Positions 4,896-12,167 of a stretch of 12,835 nt of DNA are shown here, in pieces. A model generated the notes under the pieces. It was not told where the DNA came from. It did not search any database and saw only the letters and a program-made list of their open reading frames with translations. The DNA lies in the NCBI GenBank assembly GCA_047639575.1, contig JBLIOB010000107.1:1-12835 (forward strand). The letters run 5' to 3'. Position 1 is the first letter of the stretch. Each line of letters begins with the position of its first letter. A program made the position numbers and the translations under genes. Source of the stretch: JBLIOB01 sp047639575 (lineage in GTDB: Bacteria; Bacteroidota; Bacteroidia; Flavobacteriales_D; Parvicellaceae).

Positions 4896-7274
4896 CTAAA
4901 ATTCAATTCGATATTGTACGATAGGCAAAACACCTACTTGATAGGTGGTCTGTAAGCTGCTGGTACTAGCGTTATATGTTTGCTGGAATATGTTATTCTG
5001 ATTGGTCAAGTTCTGAATATCTAAAGCCCATTCTTGCGTGATCTTCTTACCATTTCTCTTGTAGGCTAACCGAAGATCCATTCTGAAATAATCCTTGTAA
5101 CGTTCTTCAAATGCCTGGGAATAATCATATACTCCCTCCCCGTACAATTGACTTGCAGTTAGGTCAAATGGTGTATGACGTTGACCTCCGTTATAAGTGA
5201 ATTTGATATCAACCAGTAACGAACTTTTTGCTTTCTGCTCCGATTCAGGTTTTTTGCTTTTCAAAATAAACTCTCTTCCTGCCAGCGCGTTAAATGTATA
5301 GTTTCCATTAAATGCAGTGTTTCTTTCAATTCCGTCACTTCCCTTATATCTTGATTGATAAATAGACGCAGTCACCAAATAATAAAACCCTTTGTTTAGG
5401 AAATGTTCAAAGGTCGATTCAAAGCCGTAATTATATCCACTCCCAGTATTCTGTAAAGAATCAGGAAAAGCTAAATCAAAGTTTGCCCCGAAGTTTAGCA
5501 TTGAATATGAATTGACGTTTTGGTCGACTATTGCGTTAAATATTTGCTGATAATATGCCTCCGTTTTAATTCTAACATGACGATTAATTGAATGATCATA
5601 GCCAAGTATTAAATGATGAGATTTGGTCATTCCTAAATTCCTATTTGGAATAACAGAGTTTCCAGACCCGTCATTAATTTTCTCAAAGAAAACTCTAGTT
5701 GAAGCTAGCTGACTATGTAAGCCGTATCCTAATGAAAGTTCGTTTTTAGGATTGATTTTCCATTTAATACCAAGCCTAGGCTCCAAGCTGCTGGTTTTAT
5801 TTAATAGGAAGTATTGAAAGTGAACCCCACCGTTAAAAGTAATGTCATCAGTTATTCTATACTGATGTTGGATATAGGGTTGTAAAAAATAAGTTGCACC
5901 ATCAAAATCAGTTAACGAAGTCCATTGGTCGGCAGTTCCATTGTATACTGAATCCGCTAGGTTGAAAAACCTTCTGTCAGCAAAAAAGCCAACTTTCGTA
6001 AGATGCCTCGCATTGAACTTGTGATTATAGCTGGTTGTTAAAGACTGCTTCCCTTCCACACTTTTATTACGATACCAAGCAATCGGATTCCCATCAACCG
6101 TGCTCAGAGAATCGTTTACTATTCCGTTATAAGATCCTGATACAGAAAACACGGTTTTGAAATATCCTTTGTCGCTAATGCGATGTGTATTTGAAATTCC
6201 AACCACACCTATTTGAGACTTGAAGATGAGGTCTTCGCCACCTTCACTGAATAGATTAGTTGACTCATCTCCTCTTTCGCTGTCCAATAAAGAAATGTCG
6301 CTTATTCCTCCTGTGCCGAATACGGAAGTACTTCCATGTTTATTTGGAAAGTTAAACTTAAAGGCCATGTCTTGATACCCTGGAATGGATGTTCCAGTCC
6401 CAAAATCCATTCCCATTAAAGCAAATAATTCTAAAGTTGAGTATCGATAACTGATAAGGTAAGAGGAAAGCTTGTCTTTAGAAATAGGCCCTTCTGCCAT
6501 AAATTCTAATCCGTTAAATCCCATTTGCCCCGTAAATTCTCGTTGTTCATTATTTCCTGAACGTAATCTTAAATCAAAAACTCCGGATAAAGCGTTACCA
6601 TATTCAGCTGGAAAAGCGCCCGTCATGAAATCTGAATTGTCTAAAACATTATTATTGAGAATACTAACAGGGCCTCCAGTAGTGCCCATTAACGCAAAAT
6701 GATTCGGATTTGGAATATCTACCCCTTCTAATCGATATAAAACACCAGTAGGGGAATTTCCACGAACTACGATGTCATTCCTAGAATCATCAGCGCCTTG
6801 AACACCAGCGAAGTTTTGAGCCATTCTTGCAACGTCATTTCTACTTCCTGCATATCGCTTAGATTCTTCAATTGAAAAAGTTCTCGCGCTGACTGTTGCC
6901 ATTTTATTTAACGCTTCTTTCTTTTCGTTTTTTGCTGTAATAACAATTTCTTGCATCTCGATAAGTTCGATCATCTGAAGATTCAAAATGAGTTCTTTAC
7001 CTGAGGTTAATTCAAGGTTGGTAATAACGATGTCGTTATATCCAAAAAGAGTGGCTTTTAGCGATATTCGGCCAATAGGTGCATCGGTGATTTTAAAATT
7101 ACCATTGTCATCAGTTGAAGTTCCTTTTAGTAGAACAGTGTCTAAAATAACAATGTCCACTCCGAACATTGGTTGCTGAGAATCTTTATCTACAATGGTA
7201 CCTCTTACGTTCTGAGTAATCTGAGCGCCCGCCAGAAAAGGAATGAAAATCAGTAATATTATAAATGCTCGCAT
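4896..7274 (-). CDS. TonB-dependent outer-membrane receptor with carboxypeptidase-regulatory-like domain
   Basis: A 792-residue protein starting with a signal peptide (MRAFIILLIFIPFLAGA, cut before Gln18). Residues about 21-101 form a carboxypeptidase-D regulatory-like beta-sandwich (VRGTIVDKDSQQPMFGVDIVI, then TSTDDNGNFKI), typical of Bacteroidota receptors. EIVITAK at 109-115 looks like the TonB-box region. The plug domain follows (about 125-240, with NDIVVRGNSPTGVLYRLEGVD, NPNHF and FPAEYGNALSGVFDLRLRSG). The rest is a beta-barrel of alternating aromatic strands ending in VQYRIEF, with a terminal Phe as expected for outer-membrane barrels. It would import a substrate using energy from TonB-ExbBD; the substrate cannot be told from sequence. 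No SusD-like partner is adjacent, so a classic polysaccharide locus is unlikely. It follows the LytTR membrane regulator gene by 141 bases on the same strand, a spacer with several repeats that could be operators. Confidence 0.92.
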   Translation of the reverse strand: MRAFIILLIFIPFLAGAQITQNVRGTIVDKDSQQPMFGVDIVILDTVLLKGTSTDDNGNFKITDAPIGRISLKATLFGYNDIVITNLELTSGKELILNLQMIELIEMQEIVITAKNEKKEALNKMATVSARTFSIEESKRYAGSRNDVARMAQNFAGVQGADDSRNDIVVRGNSPTGVLYRLEGVDIPNPNHFALMGTTGGPVSILNNNVLDNSDFMTGAFPAEYGNALSGVFDLRLRSGNNEQREFTGQMGFNGLEFMAEGPISKDKLSSYLISYRYSTLELFALMGMDFGTGTSIPGYQDMAFKFNFPNKHGSTSVFGTGGISDISLLDSERGDESTNLFSEGGEDLIFKSQIGVVGISNTHRISDKGYFKTVFSVSGSYNGIVNDSLSTVDGNPIAWYRNKSVEGKQSLTTSYNHKFNARHLTKVGFFADRRFFNLADSVYNGTADQWTSLTDFDGATYFLQPYIQHQYRITDDITFNGGVHFQYFLLNKTSSLEPRLGIKWKINPKNELSLGYGLHSQLASTRVFFEKINDGSGNSVIPNRNLGMTKSHHLILGYDHSINRHVRIKTEAYYQQIFNAIVDQNVNSYSMLNFGANFDLAFPDSLQNTGSGYNYGFESTFEHFLNKGFYYLVTASIYQSRYKGSDGIERNTAFNGNYTFNALAGREFILKSKKPESEQKAKSSLLVDIKFTYNGGQRHTPFDLTASQLYGEGVYDYSQAFEERYKDYFRMDLRLAYKRNGKKITQEWALDIQNLTNQNNIFQQTYNASTSSLQTTYQVGVLPIVQYRIEF

Positions 7275-7291
7275 TGTTTTTATATATAGTC

Positions 7292-7309
7292 ACCAATATT
7301 TTGATTGGT
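7292..7309. repeat. Inverted repeat in the 5' region of the TonB receptor gene
   Basis: ACCAAT-ATTTTG-ATTGGT, a 6-bp inverted repeat with a 6-base centre, ends 18 bases upstream of the receptor start codon (minus strand). It would lie in the mRNA leader or overlap the promoter, so it could be an operator or a small leader hairpin. No exact -7 box was found nearby; TACATTCG (minus, 7324-7317) is the closest. Confidence 0.35.
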
Positions 7310-7364
7310 TGCAGAGCGAATGTATAATTAAGCTACATCCAGTGCTAAATTAAGGGTTTACTAG

Positions 7365-7415
7365 CATGAATTAGTGATGAAATGATCGATTTGGGATGAA
7401 GCGTGTGACGAAATG
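7365..7415. repeat. Direct-repeat cluster upstream of the TonB receptor gene
   Basis: Two 11-base direct repeats, GTGATGAAATG (7374-7384) and GTGACGAAATG (7405-7415), differ at one base and start 31 bases apart, about three helical turns. A weaker copy, GGGATGAAGCG, lies between them (7393-7403), and CATGAA occurs at 7365-7370. The cluster begins right after the stop codon of the LytTR gene and lies 90-140 bases upstream of the receptor start, a fitting place for activator binding. Confidence 0.4.
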
Positions 7416-8273
7416 CTATCCGAAAAGCTCTTTTGATAGTTTTCTAGAGACAGGTACCATAGTCCCGATTTGATCATAATGAAGTTTATAACCTTGTGCA
7501 TTACCACTTACTTTTAAGACATTTGAAAAGTTGGCTAAAAACTTTCGATGCACTCTTTTTATATCAGAATAATCAATCAATTGATCTTCAACATGGGTAA
7601 GCGTGGATCTAATAATTTCTTTGCTGATTGATTCACCATTTTTAAAGAGGACTTCAACGTAATTTCCATCTGCCTGCGCAAAAAAGAAATCCTCCAATGG
7701 AATTTCCAATGTTTCATTCTTGTTTTCACCGATTAACGTAATGGTCTTATTTGTGGTTTTTGAAGTGTCCTTTATAGTTTGTTCAACTTGAGATATTCCG
7801 CCAATGTGTTTCTTCATTAAACGTAGTTGATTCCACATCACTATAAAAACAGTTGGAATAGCCCCTATTACCATAGTGTTGCCAATTGATTTAAAAAAGA
7901 GGCCCCATAAAGTTGTCTTCTGCAAGCACGTTTCAGAACTCACATAAAGCATTAAAACAAAATTTAAAACGCCCACAACGAGCAGTAAGAATAAAATCCA
8001 AAATATTTCTTGACCAACAGTCCAGCGGGCCTCGTTGAAATGTGACTTTGAAAACATCGGGATCACAAATAACGCAAGAAAGACTCCGAGAAAAGAAGTT
8101 ACCCCATACCCCAGACAAGCTTGCCATAAATCAACCTTAATCTCTTGATCGAATCCGAAGGGCTTAACTAAATAGGTGAAGAAGAAAATGAAGACTCCAA
8201 CCCCAACAGCTAGGATCAAAGAGTACTCTTTTAAAGCATAACTATATGGATAAGGTTGTTTTAAAAACTTCAT
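7416..8273 (-). CDS. Membrane-anchored LytTR-family transcriptional regulator
   Basis: A 285-residue protein with four hydrophobic segments (about 17-36, 51-73, 90-110 and 127-147), a charged linker (150-177) and a C-terminal LytTR DNA-binding domain (178-285). The LytTR part is recognisable by EDFFFAQADGNYVEV, the conserved VHRKFLAN (241-248) and VPVSRKLSKEL near the end. There is no response-regulator receiver domain and no histidine kinase next door, so it is probably a one-component regulator that senses something at the inner membrane. LytTR domains bind paired direct repeats upstream of target genes. The TonB receptor gene lies immediately downstream on the same strand and a direct-repeat cluster separates the two, making the receptor a plausible target. 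The gene diverges from gpsA across a 61-base spacer and has an exact TAnnTTTG box (TACTTTTG) 9 bases before its ATG. Confidence 0.88.
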   Translation of the reverse strand: MKFLKQPYPYSYALKEYSLILAVGVGVFIFFFTYLVKPFGFDQEIKVDLWQACLGYGVTSFLGVFLALFVIPMFSKSHFNEARWTVGQEIFWILFLLLVVGVLNFVLMLYVSSETCLQKTTLWGLFFKSIGNTMVIGAIPTVFIVMWNQLRLMKKHIGGISQVEQTIKDTSKTTNKTITLIGENKNETLEIPLEDFFFAQADGNYVEVLFKNGESISKEIIRSTLTHVEDQLIDYSDIKRVHRKFLANFSNVLKVSGNAQGYKLHYDQIGTMVPVSRKLSKELFG

Positions 8274-8282
8274 GTTTCAACA

Positions 8283-8290
8283 CAAAAGTA
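8283..8290 (-). promoter_or_regulatory. Promoter -7 box for the LytTR gene
   Basis: On the minus strand TACTTTTG matches the Bacteroidota -7 consensus TAnnTTTG exactly and ends 9 bases before the ATG. The mRNA leader would therefore be only a few bases long, too short for a Shine-Dalgarno site. No TTG is found at the usual distance upstream, so the -33 element is poor. Confidence 0.55.
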
Positions 8291-8322
8291 AACGCAATTT
8301 TAATTCGATAGGTCGGAATTGC

Positions 8323-8330
8323 TATTTTTG
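8323..8330 (+). promoter_or_regulatory. Promoter -7 box for gpsA; leaderless start predicted
   Basis: TATTTTTG matches TAnnTTTG exactly and ends 4 bases before the gpsA ATG at 8335. With the usual distance from this box to the transcription start, the first transcribed base falls at or next to the A of the start codon, so gpsA is predicted to be a leaderless mRNA. The -33 region has TTT rather than TTG at a 22-base spacing. Confidence 0.6.
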
Positions 8331-8334
8331 ATCC

Positions 8335-9330
8335 ATGTCAGAAAGACGATTTGGAGTAATTGGTGGAGGTAGCTGGGCAACAGCAATCGTAAAAATGTTA
8401 ACGAATAACCTTGATCAAGTCAATTGGTGGATGAGAAATGAAAAATCTATTGAATACATTCAGACGCATCATCATAACCCAAAATACATCCGGTCTGCTG
8501 AGTTTAATGTGGAGAAATTAAATCTGTCTTCAGATATAGCTTCTATTGTTTCAAGCTCTGACATCATCATTTTAGCTACTCCTTCTGCATTTTTAAATCA
8601 AGTATTAAGTTCACTTGATAAATCTGCGTTCCAAAATAAAACGGTTATCTCTGCTATTAAAGGGATAATCCCAGAAACGAATGAAATTCCTGCAGATTAC
8701 ATGATTAATCAGTTTAATGTGCCGGAGAATTTACTAGGAATGATTAGCGGCCCTTGCCATGCGGAGGAAGTGGCGATGGAAAGGTTGTCATATCTAACGA
8801 TAAGCTCTCCAGATAAAAGCATTGCAGAAGTAGTTGCTTCAGCGTTAAGTTGTCGATATATTAAAACAACAACTTCCGATGATCTTTATGGAACAGAACT
8901 AGGTGCGATTTTAAAAAATGTATTTGCTATTGCTGCAGGGATATGTCATGGCATAGGTTATGGCGATAATTTTCAGGCTGTTTTAATGAGTAATTCAATT
9001 CAAGAGCTAGAGCGATTTGTGGATAAGGTTAGTCCAGTGCATCGGGATGTGAAAGGCTCAGCATACCTTGGCGATTTGTTAGTTACCGGATATTCTCTAC
9101 ACAGCAGAAATAGACGGTTTGGGAATTATATAGGTAGAGGATATTCTGTTGACGCCACAAAAGCCGAAATGAGAATGGTTGCTGAAGGGTACTATGCAGT
9201 TAAATGTATTATGGATCTTAATCAAAAACATCAAGTTGATTTGCCAATCACTGAGTCTGTTTTTCATATTTTATACGAAGATGTGCCAGCTCGAATGGAA
9301 ATGAGAGCATTAGCGGATAAGTTGTCGTAA
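8335..9330 (+). CDS. gpsA: Glycerol-3-phosphate dehydrogenase [NAD(P)+]
   Basis: A 331-residue cytoplasmic enzyme that reduces dihydroxyacetone phosphate to sn-glycerol 3-phosphate, the backbone for phospholipid synthesis. The N-terminal Rossmann fold shows the nucleotide-binding GVIGGGSWATA (residues 7-17) and ATPS (81-84). Family landmarks follow: SAIKG with Lys109, SGPCHAEEVA (138-147; most relatives have Ser-Phe where this has Cys-His), GTELGAILKN with Lys194, GDLLVT with Asp247, SRNRRFG (257-263) and VAEGYYAVK near the C-terminus. Lys109, Lys194 and Asp247 correspond to the expected catalytic residues. Length is normal for the family. The start is fixed by an ATG right after an exact promoter box. 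The gene diverges from the LytTR regulator and converges with uvrC with only 22 bases between stop codons and no clear terminator. Confidence 0.95.
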   Translation: MSERRFGVIGGGSWATAIVKMLTNNLDQVNWWMRNEKSIEYIQTHHHNPKYIRSAEFNVEKLNLSSDIASIVSSSDIIILATPSAFLNQVLSSLDKSAFQNKTVISAIKGIIPETNEIPADYMINQFNVPENLLGMISGPCHAEEVAMERLSYLTISSPDKSIAEVVASALSCRYIKTTTSDDLYGTELGAILKNVFAIAAGICHGIGYGDNFQAVLMSNSIQELERFVDKVSPVHRDVKGSAYLGDLLVTGYSLHSRNRRFGNYIGRGYSVDATKAEMRMVAEGYYAVKCIMDLNQKHQVDLPITESVFHILYEDVPARMEMRALADKLS

Positions 9331-9352
9331 ACCGAAACGCTAAAAGCGATCG

Positions 9353-11158
9353 CTATTTCACTTTATTAATTGAATCCCAAAGGATTTTTGCTTTTGCTTT
9401 TCCAATCACCTCCTCAATTTCTGATAGTGGTGCGTCTTTGATTCGTTTTACCGATTTAAATACTTTGATCAACTCAAGCTGCGTTTTTTCTCCTATGCCT
9501 TTTATGTCAAGAATTTCGGATTGGAGAGCTCCTTTACTTCTTTTATTACGGTGGTGATTGATTCCAAAGCGATGGGCTTCATTTCTTAAATTCTGAATCA
9601 CTTTTAAAGATTCAGATTTCTTGTCAATATAAAGCGGCACTGAATCATCTGGAAAATAAATTTCTTCCAGCTTTTTAGCTATACCAATAATTGCAATCTT
9701 CCCTCTTAGGCCAAGCTTTTCCAGGCTTTTTACTGCGGAACTTAATTGCCCTTTACCACCATCAATTACAATTAATTGAGGCAACGATTTTTGCTCATCT
9801 AAAAGTCTTCTGTATCTTCTAAATACAACTTCTTCCATACTCGCAAAATCATCTGGACCGACCACCGTTTTAATGTTAAAATGACGGTATTCTTTTTTAG
9901 CCGGTTTAGCATTTTTAAAAACTACACAGGCCGCTACGGCATTCGTTCCCTGAAAATTGGAGTTGTCAAAACACTCAATGTGTTCAGGTGTTTCTTTGAG
10001 CCTCAAGTCTTTTTTAATAGTCTCTAAAATTCGTTTTGTATGCCTTTCTGGATCTGTTAATCTCTGGTTCTTTAATCGATCCATTCGATAGTATTTACCA
10101 TTACGGAGAGATAAGTCAATTAAAGACTTTTTATCGCCTCTTTGAGGGATCGTAAACTTGATATCGTCATTTTCTATGTCGACTGGGATGTTCGTGTAAA
10201 TTTCATTGGAAGAACTGTTTAATCGTTCACGTAGATCTACAATAGCAAAAGCTAAAAGATCTTCGTCTGTTTCATCAAGCTTCTTCTTAATCTCAATCGT
10301 GTGCCCTTGAATTATTGCTCCATTATGAACCTTTAAATAGTTTACGTAGGCATTTTGAACATCTGAAATGATTGTAAAAACATCACTATTCGTAATGGAT
10401 GGAGTTACAACAGTAGATTTTGCTTGATAGCGTTCTAGTAATTCAAGCTTGTCTTTTAGCATTTGGGCCAGTTCAAAGTCTAAGTCCTCAGAAGCCTTTT
10501 TCATCAGCACCTTAACATCCTTTAAAACGGAACTAATATTCCCTTTTATAATGTCTCTGATGTGAACGATATATTCGTCATATTCGGCTTCAGGTTGCCA
10601 ACCCACGCAAGGAGCTTTGCAATTACCAAGATGATATTCTAAACACTCTTTGTATTTACCAGCAGTAATATTTGCTTCCGATAGATTGTATTTACAAGTT
10701 CTCAATGGATAGAGCTGTTTGACCAAATCCAAAATAGTGTGCATCATTTTAACAGATGCATATGGGCCGTAATATTGAGAGCCGTCTCTCGTAACATGAC
10801 GAGTTGAAAAAATTCGCGGGAACCGCTCCTTGGTAATCTTTATCCAGGGATAAGTTTTATCATCTCTTAATAGGATATTGTACTTGGGTTGAAGCTTCTT
10901 AATGAGATTGTTTTCCAGCAATAGAGCATCAAAATCAGTTGCAACAACGATGTATTGAACGTCTACAATTTGTCGAACGAGCAATCTGGTTTTGGCATTT
11001 TCAGGTTCTTTATGAAAATAACTGGAGACCCTTTTCTTTAGATTTTTTGCTTTGCCTACATAAAGTATCGTGCCTTCTTCGTTAAGGTGCTTATACACAC
11101 CTGGTTTTTCGGGTAGCGAAACAAGTAACTTTTTTATGTCTGGATGAATGTTTGCCAA
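9353..11158 (-). CDS. uvrC: UvrABC excinuclease subunit C
   Basis: A 601-residue nuclease that makes both incisions around DNA lesions in nucleotide excision repair, together with UvrA and UvrB. Domains in order: GIY-YIG nuclease (about 15-95, GVYKH and LYVGKAKNLKKRV with Arg43, and Glu82 in LLLENNLIK) for the 3' cut; a four-cysteine region (Cys155, 172, 180, 184) matching the iron-sulfur ligands known in UvrC; a UVR helical motif (about 210-245) that contacts UvrB; an RNase H-like nuclease (about 385-540, with Asp398 in ECFDNS, Asp466 in IDGGKGQL and His529 in NEAHRF) for the 5' cut; and C-terminal helix-hairpin-helix motifs (about 545-600, ILDIKGIGEKTQ). All expected catalytic residues are present. 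The start codon is TTG (11158-11156); an in-frame TAA lies four codons upstream, so no earlier start is possible. A weak -7-like TATCTTGG lies 18-25 bases upstream of the start. Confidence 0.96.
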   Translation of the reverse strand: MANIHPDIKKLLVSLPEKPGVYKHLNEEGTILYVGKAKNLKKRVSSYFHKEPENAKTRLLVRQIVDVQYIVVATDFDALLLENNLIKKLQPKYNILLRDDKTYPWIKITKERFPRIFSTRHVTRDGSQYYGPYASVKMMHTILDLVKQLYPLRTCKYNLSEANITAGKYKECLEYHLGNCKAPCVGWQPEAEYDEYIVHIRDIIKGNISSVLKDVKVLMKKASEDLDFELAQMLKDKLELLERYQAKSTVVTPSITNSDVFTIISDVQNAYVNYLKVHNGAIIQGHTIEIKKKLDETDEDLLAFAIVDLRERLNSSSNEIYTNIPVDIENDDIKFTIPQRGDKKSLIDLSLRNGKYYRMDRLKNQRLTDPERHTKRILETIKKDLRLKETPEHIECFDNSNFQGTNAVAACVVFKNAKPAKKEYRHFNIKTVVGPDDFASMEEVVFRRYRRLLDEQKSLPQLIVIDGGKGQLSSAVKSLEKLGLRGKIAIIGIAKKLEEIYFPDDSVPLYIDKKSESLKVIQNLRNEAHRFGINHHRNKRSKGALQSEILDIKGIGEKTQLELIKVFKSVKRIKDAPLSEIEEVIGKAKAKILWDSINKVK

Positions 11159-11393
11159 TCGGGTAAATTACAAACGCCAAGATACTTGAAAATGTTTACA
11201 GGAAAATCAAAAAACACCAGTCTAAATGGCGCCAAACGATTAAGTACAAAGCCATAATTGGATGGATTCAGATGGGGACTGGCAATTTTTTACTCATAAT
11301 CGGTTACTTTTCAACAATTTAGGTGTTTCGTCTAAAGAAATGAGCGTTTGGGCTAAAAGCTTCTAGGACAATGGAATAGATTTTCCATATTTG

Positions 11394-11403
11394 TGTGGCC
11401 ACA
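11394..11403. promoter_or_regulatory. Palindrome upstream of the small T9SS-type gene
   Basis: TGTGGCCACA is a perfect 10-base palindrome that extends with one mismatched pair to 16 bases (11391-11406). It ends 14 bases before the ATG at 11418 and directly follows a promoter-like CATATTTG (11385-11392, one mismatch to TAnnTTTG), so it would lie at or just after the transcription start. It could be an operator; it could also be chance. Confidence 0.3.
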
Positions 11404-11417
11404 AAATAAAACACTCA

Positions 11418-12026
11418 ATGAAAACAACAATAACAGCCCTCTTCCTTGCACTGGCAATCCAAGGTTTTAGTACTTCTCTCCCAACCAATAATCAAGGAAG
11501 CATGGACTTCCATGCAATCTATAGTAAAGGAAATGTTCTATTAACATGGAATCACCTTTCGCAAGACGGTATATATATTGTTGAGCGTTCTAACGATGCT
11601 CAAAACTATGTTGCAATAGCGTTATCCGAGCAAGCGGCATTCACTGCTGAAATTCAGGTAAGAGATATTGATGCTAAACCGCTTAAAGGATTATCTTATT
11701 ATAGGGTTAAGAAGATGCACAACGGTAAAACGGAGTATTCTGCTGTAGTTCCTGTTCAGAACATAAAGAAGAAACAAACAGCGAACTTGATCTTCCCTGC
11801 TGAAAAAGAGGGAGAAAATTTATTGAAGAAAAAGAACAAAGGAACAACGGAGATTGTGGTTGTGGAGGATATGCAAGGGAAAGAGTTATATTCTAGGGTT
11901 AAATTTGTGCAAACAGGGGAGACGTTAATTGCAGTCTCACTAGATGAAAAACTAGAAACGGGTGAATATTTAATTATAGCATCAAGTAACAACTCAATTT
12001 ATAGTAAGAAAGTGCTAATTCAATAA
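11418..12026 (+). CDS. Small secreted protein: Ig/FN3-like module plus short T9SS-like C-terminal domain
   Basis: A 202-residue protein from the ATG at 11418. A longer reading from a TTG at 11391 would put charged residues before the signal peptide, so I prefer the ATG. Residues 1-20 (KTTITALFLALAIQGFSTS) form a signal peptide. Residues about 28-115 are an Ig/FN3-like module with VLLTWNHLSQDGIYIVERSND, FT---QVRDID and GLSYYRVKKM, clearly the same type as the one preceding the sorting domain in the large T9SS protein at 993-3800. Residues about 120-202 resemble a type A sorting domain (IVVVEDMQGKELYSR, LETGEYLIIASSN, final SKKVLIQ), though the usual NP motif at its start is replaced by IFPAEKEG. 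The protein is thus almost all tail, with no recognisable functional domain. It is a single-gene unit ending in a strong terminator. Confidence 0.78.
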   Translation: MKTTITALFLALAIQGFSTSLPTNNQGSMDFHAIYSKGNVLLTWNHLSQDGIYIVERSNDAQNYVAIALSEQAAFTAEIQVRDIDAKPLKGLSYYRVKKMHNGKTEYSAVVPVQNIKKKQTANLIFPAEKEGENLLKKKNKGTTEIVVVEDMQGKELYSRVKFVQTGETLIAVSLDEKLETGEYLIIASSNNSIYSKKVLIQ

Positions 12027-12044
12027 TTAGTAGGTTTTGGTTAG

Positions 12045-12077
12045 AAAAAAGGGACAGCTCATGGCTGTCCCTTTTTT
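12045..12077 (+). terminator. Strong intrinsic terminator after the small T9SS-type gene
   Basis: AAAAAAGGGACAGC (12045-12058) pairs perfectly with GCTGTCCCTTTTTT (12064-12077), a 14-bp stem with a 5-base loop, 18 bases after the stop codon. The A-run and T-run on the two sides make it likely to work in both directions. It isolates this gene from the regulator downstream. Confidence 0.9.
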
Positions 12078-12119
12078 ATTTGTAATTAATACGAGAACAT
12101 TTTTTTAAGAAACTTGTTG

Positions 12120-12127
12120 TATAATTG
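12120..12127 (+). promoter_or_regulatory. Promoter -7-like box for the MerR-family gene
   Basis: TATAATTG differs from TAnnTTTG at one position, the same deviation as the plus-strand promoter candidate at 4453-4460. It lies 40 bases before the ATG at 12168. GATCC (12127-12131) and GGATC (12146-12150) form a small inverted repeat just after it, which could be an operator for self-regulation or a leader hairpin. No TTG lies at the usual distance upstream. Confidence 0.4.
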
Positions 12128-12167
12128 ATCCGCATCGAATCTAAAGGATCGTTAGCAAGCTCATGAT

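Noticed and set aside
9338..9354. CGCT-AAA-AGCG hairpin and AGCGATCGCT palindrome between the convergent gpsA and uvrC stop codons
   Set aside because: The stem is only 4 bp and the T-content after it is weak on both strands, so I do not call it a terminator. GCGATCGC is also a common short palindrome.
11262..11366. Plus-strand 34-codon ORF (MDSDGDWQFFTHNRLL...) in the uvrC/T9SS-type gene spacer
   Set aside because: No ribosome site, no terminator after it, no recognised family; it overlaps the region expected to hold both divergent promoters.
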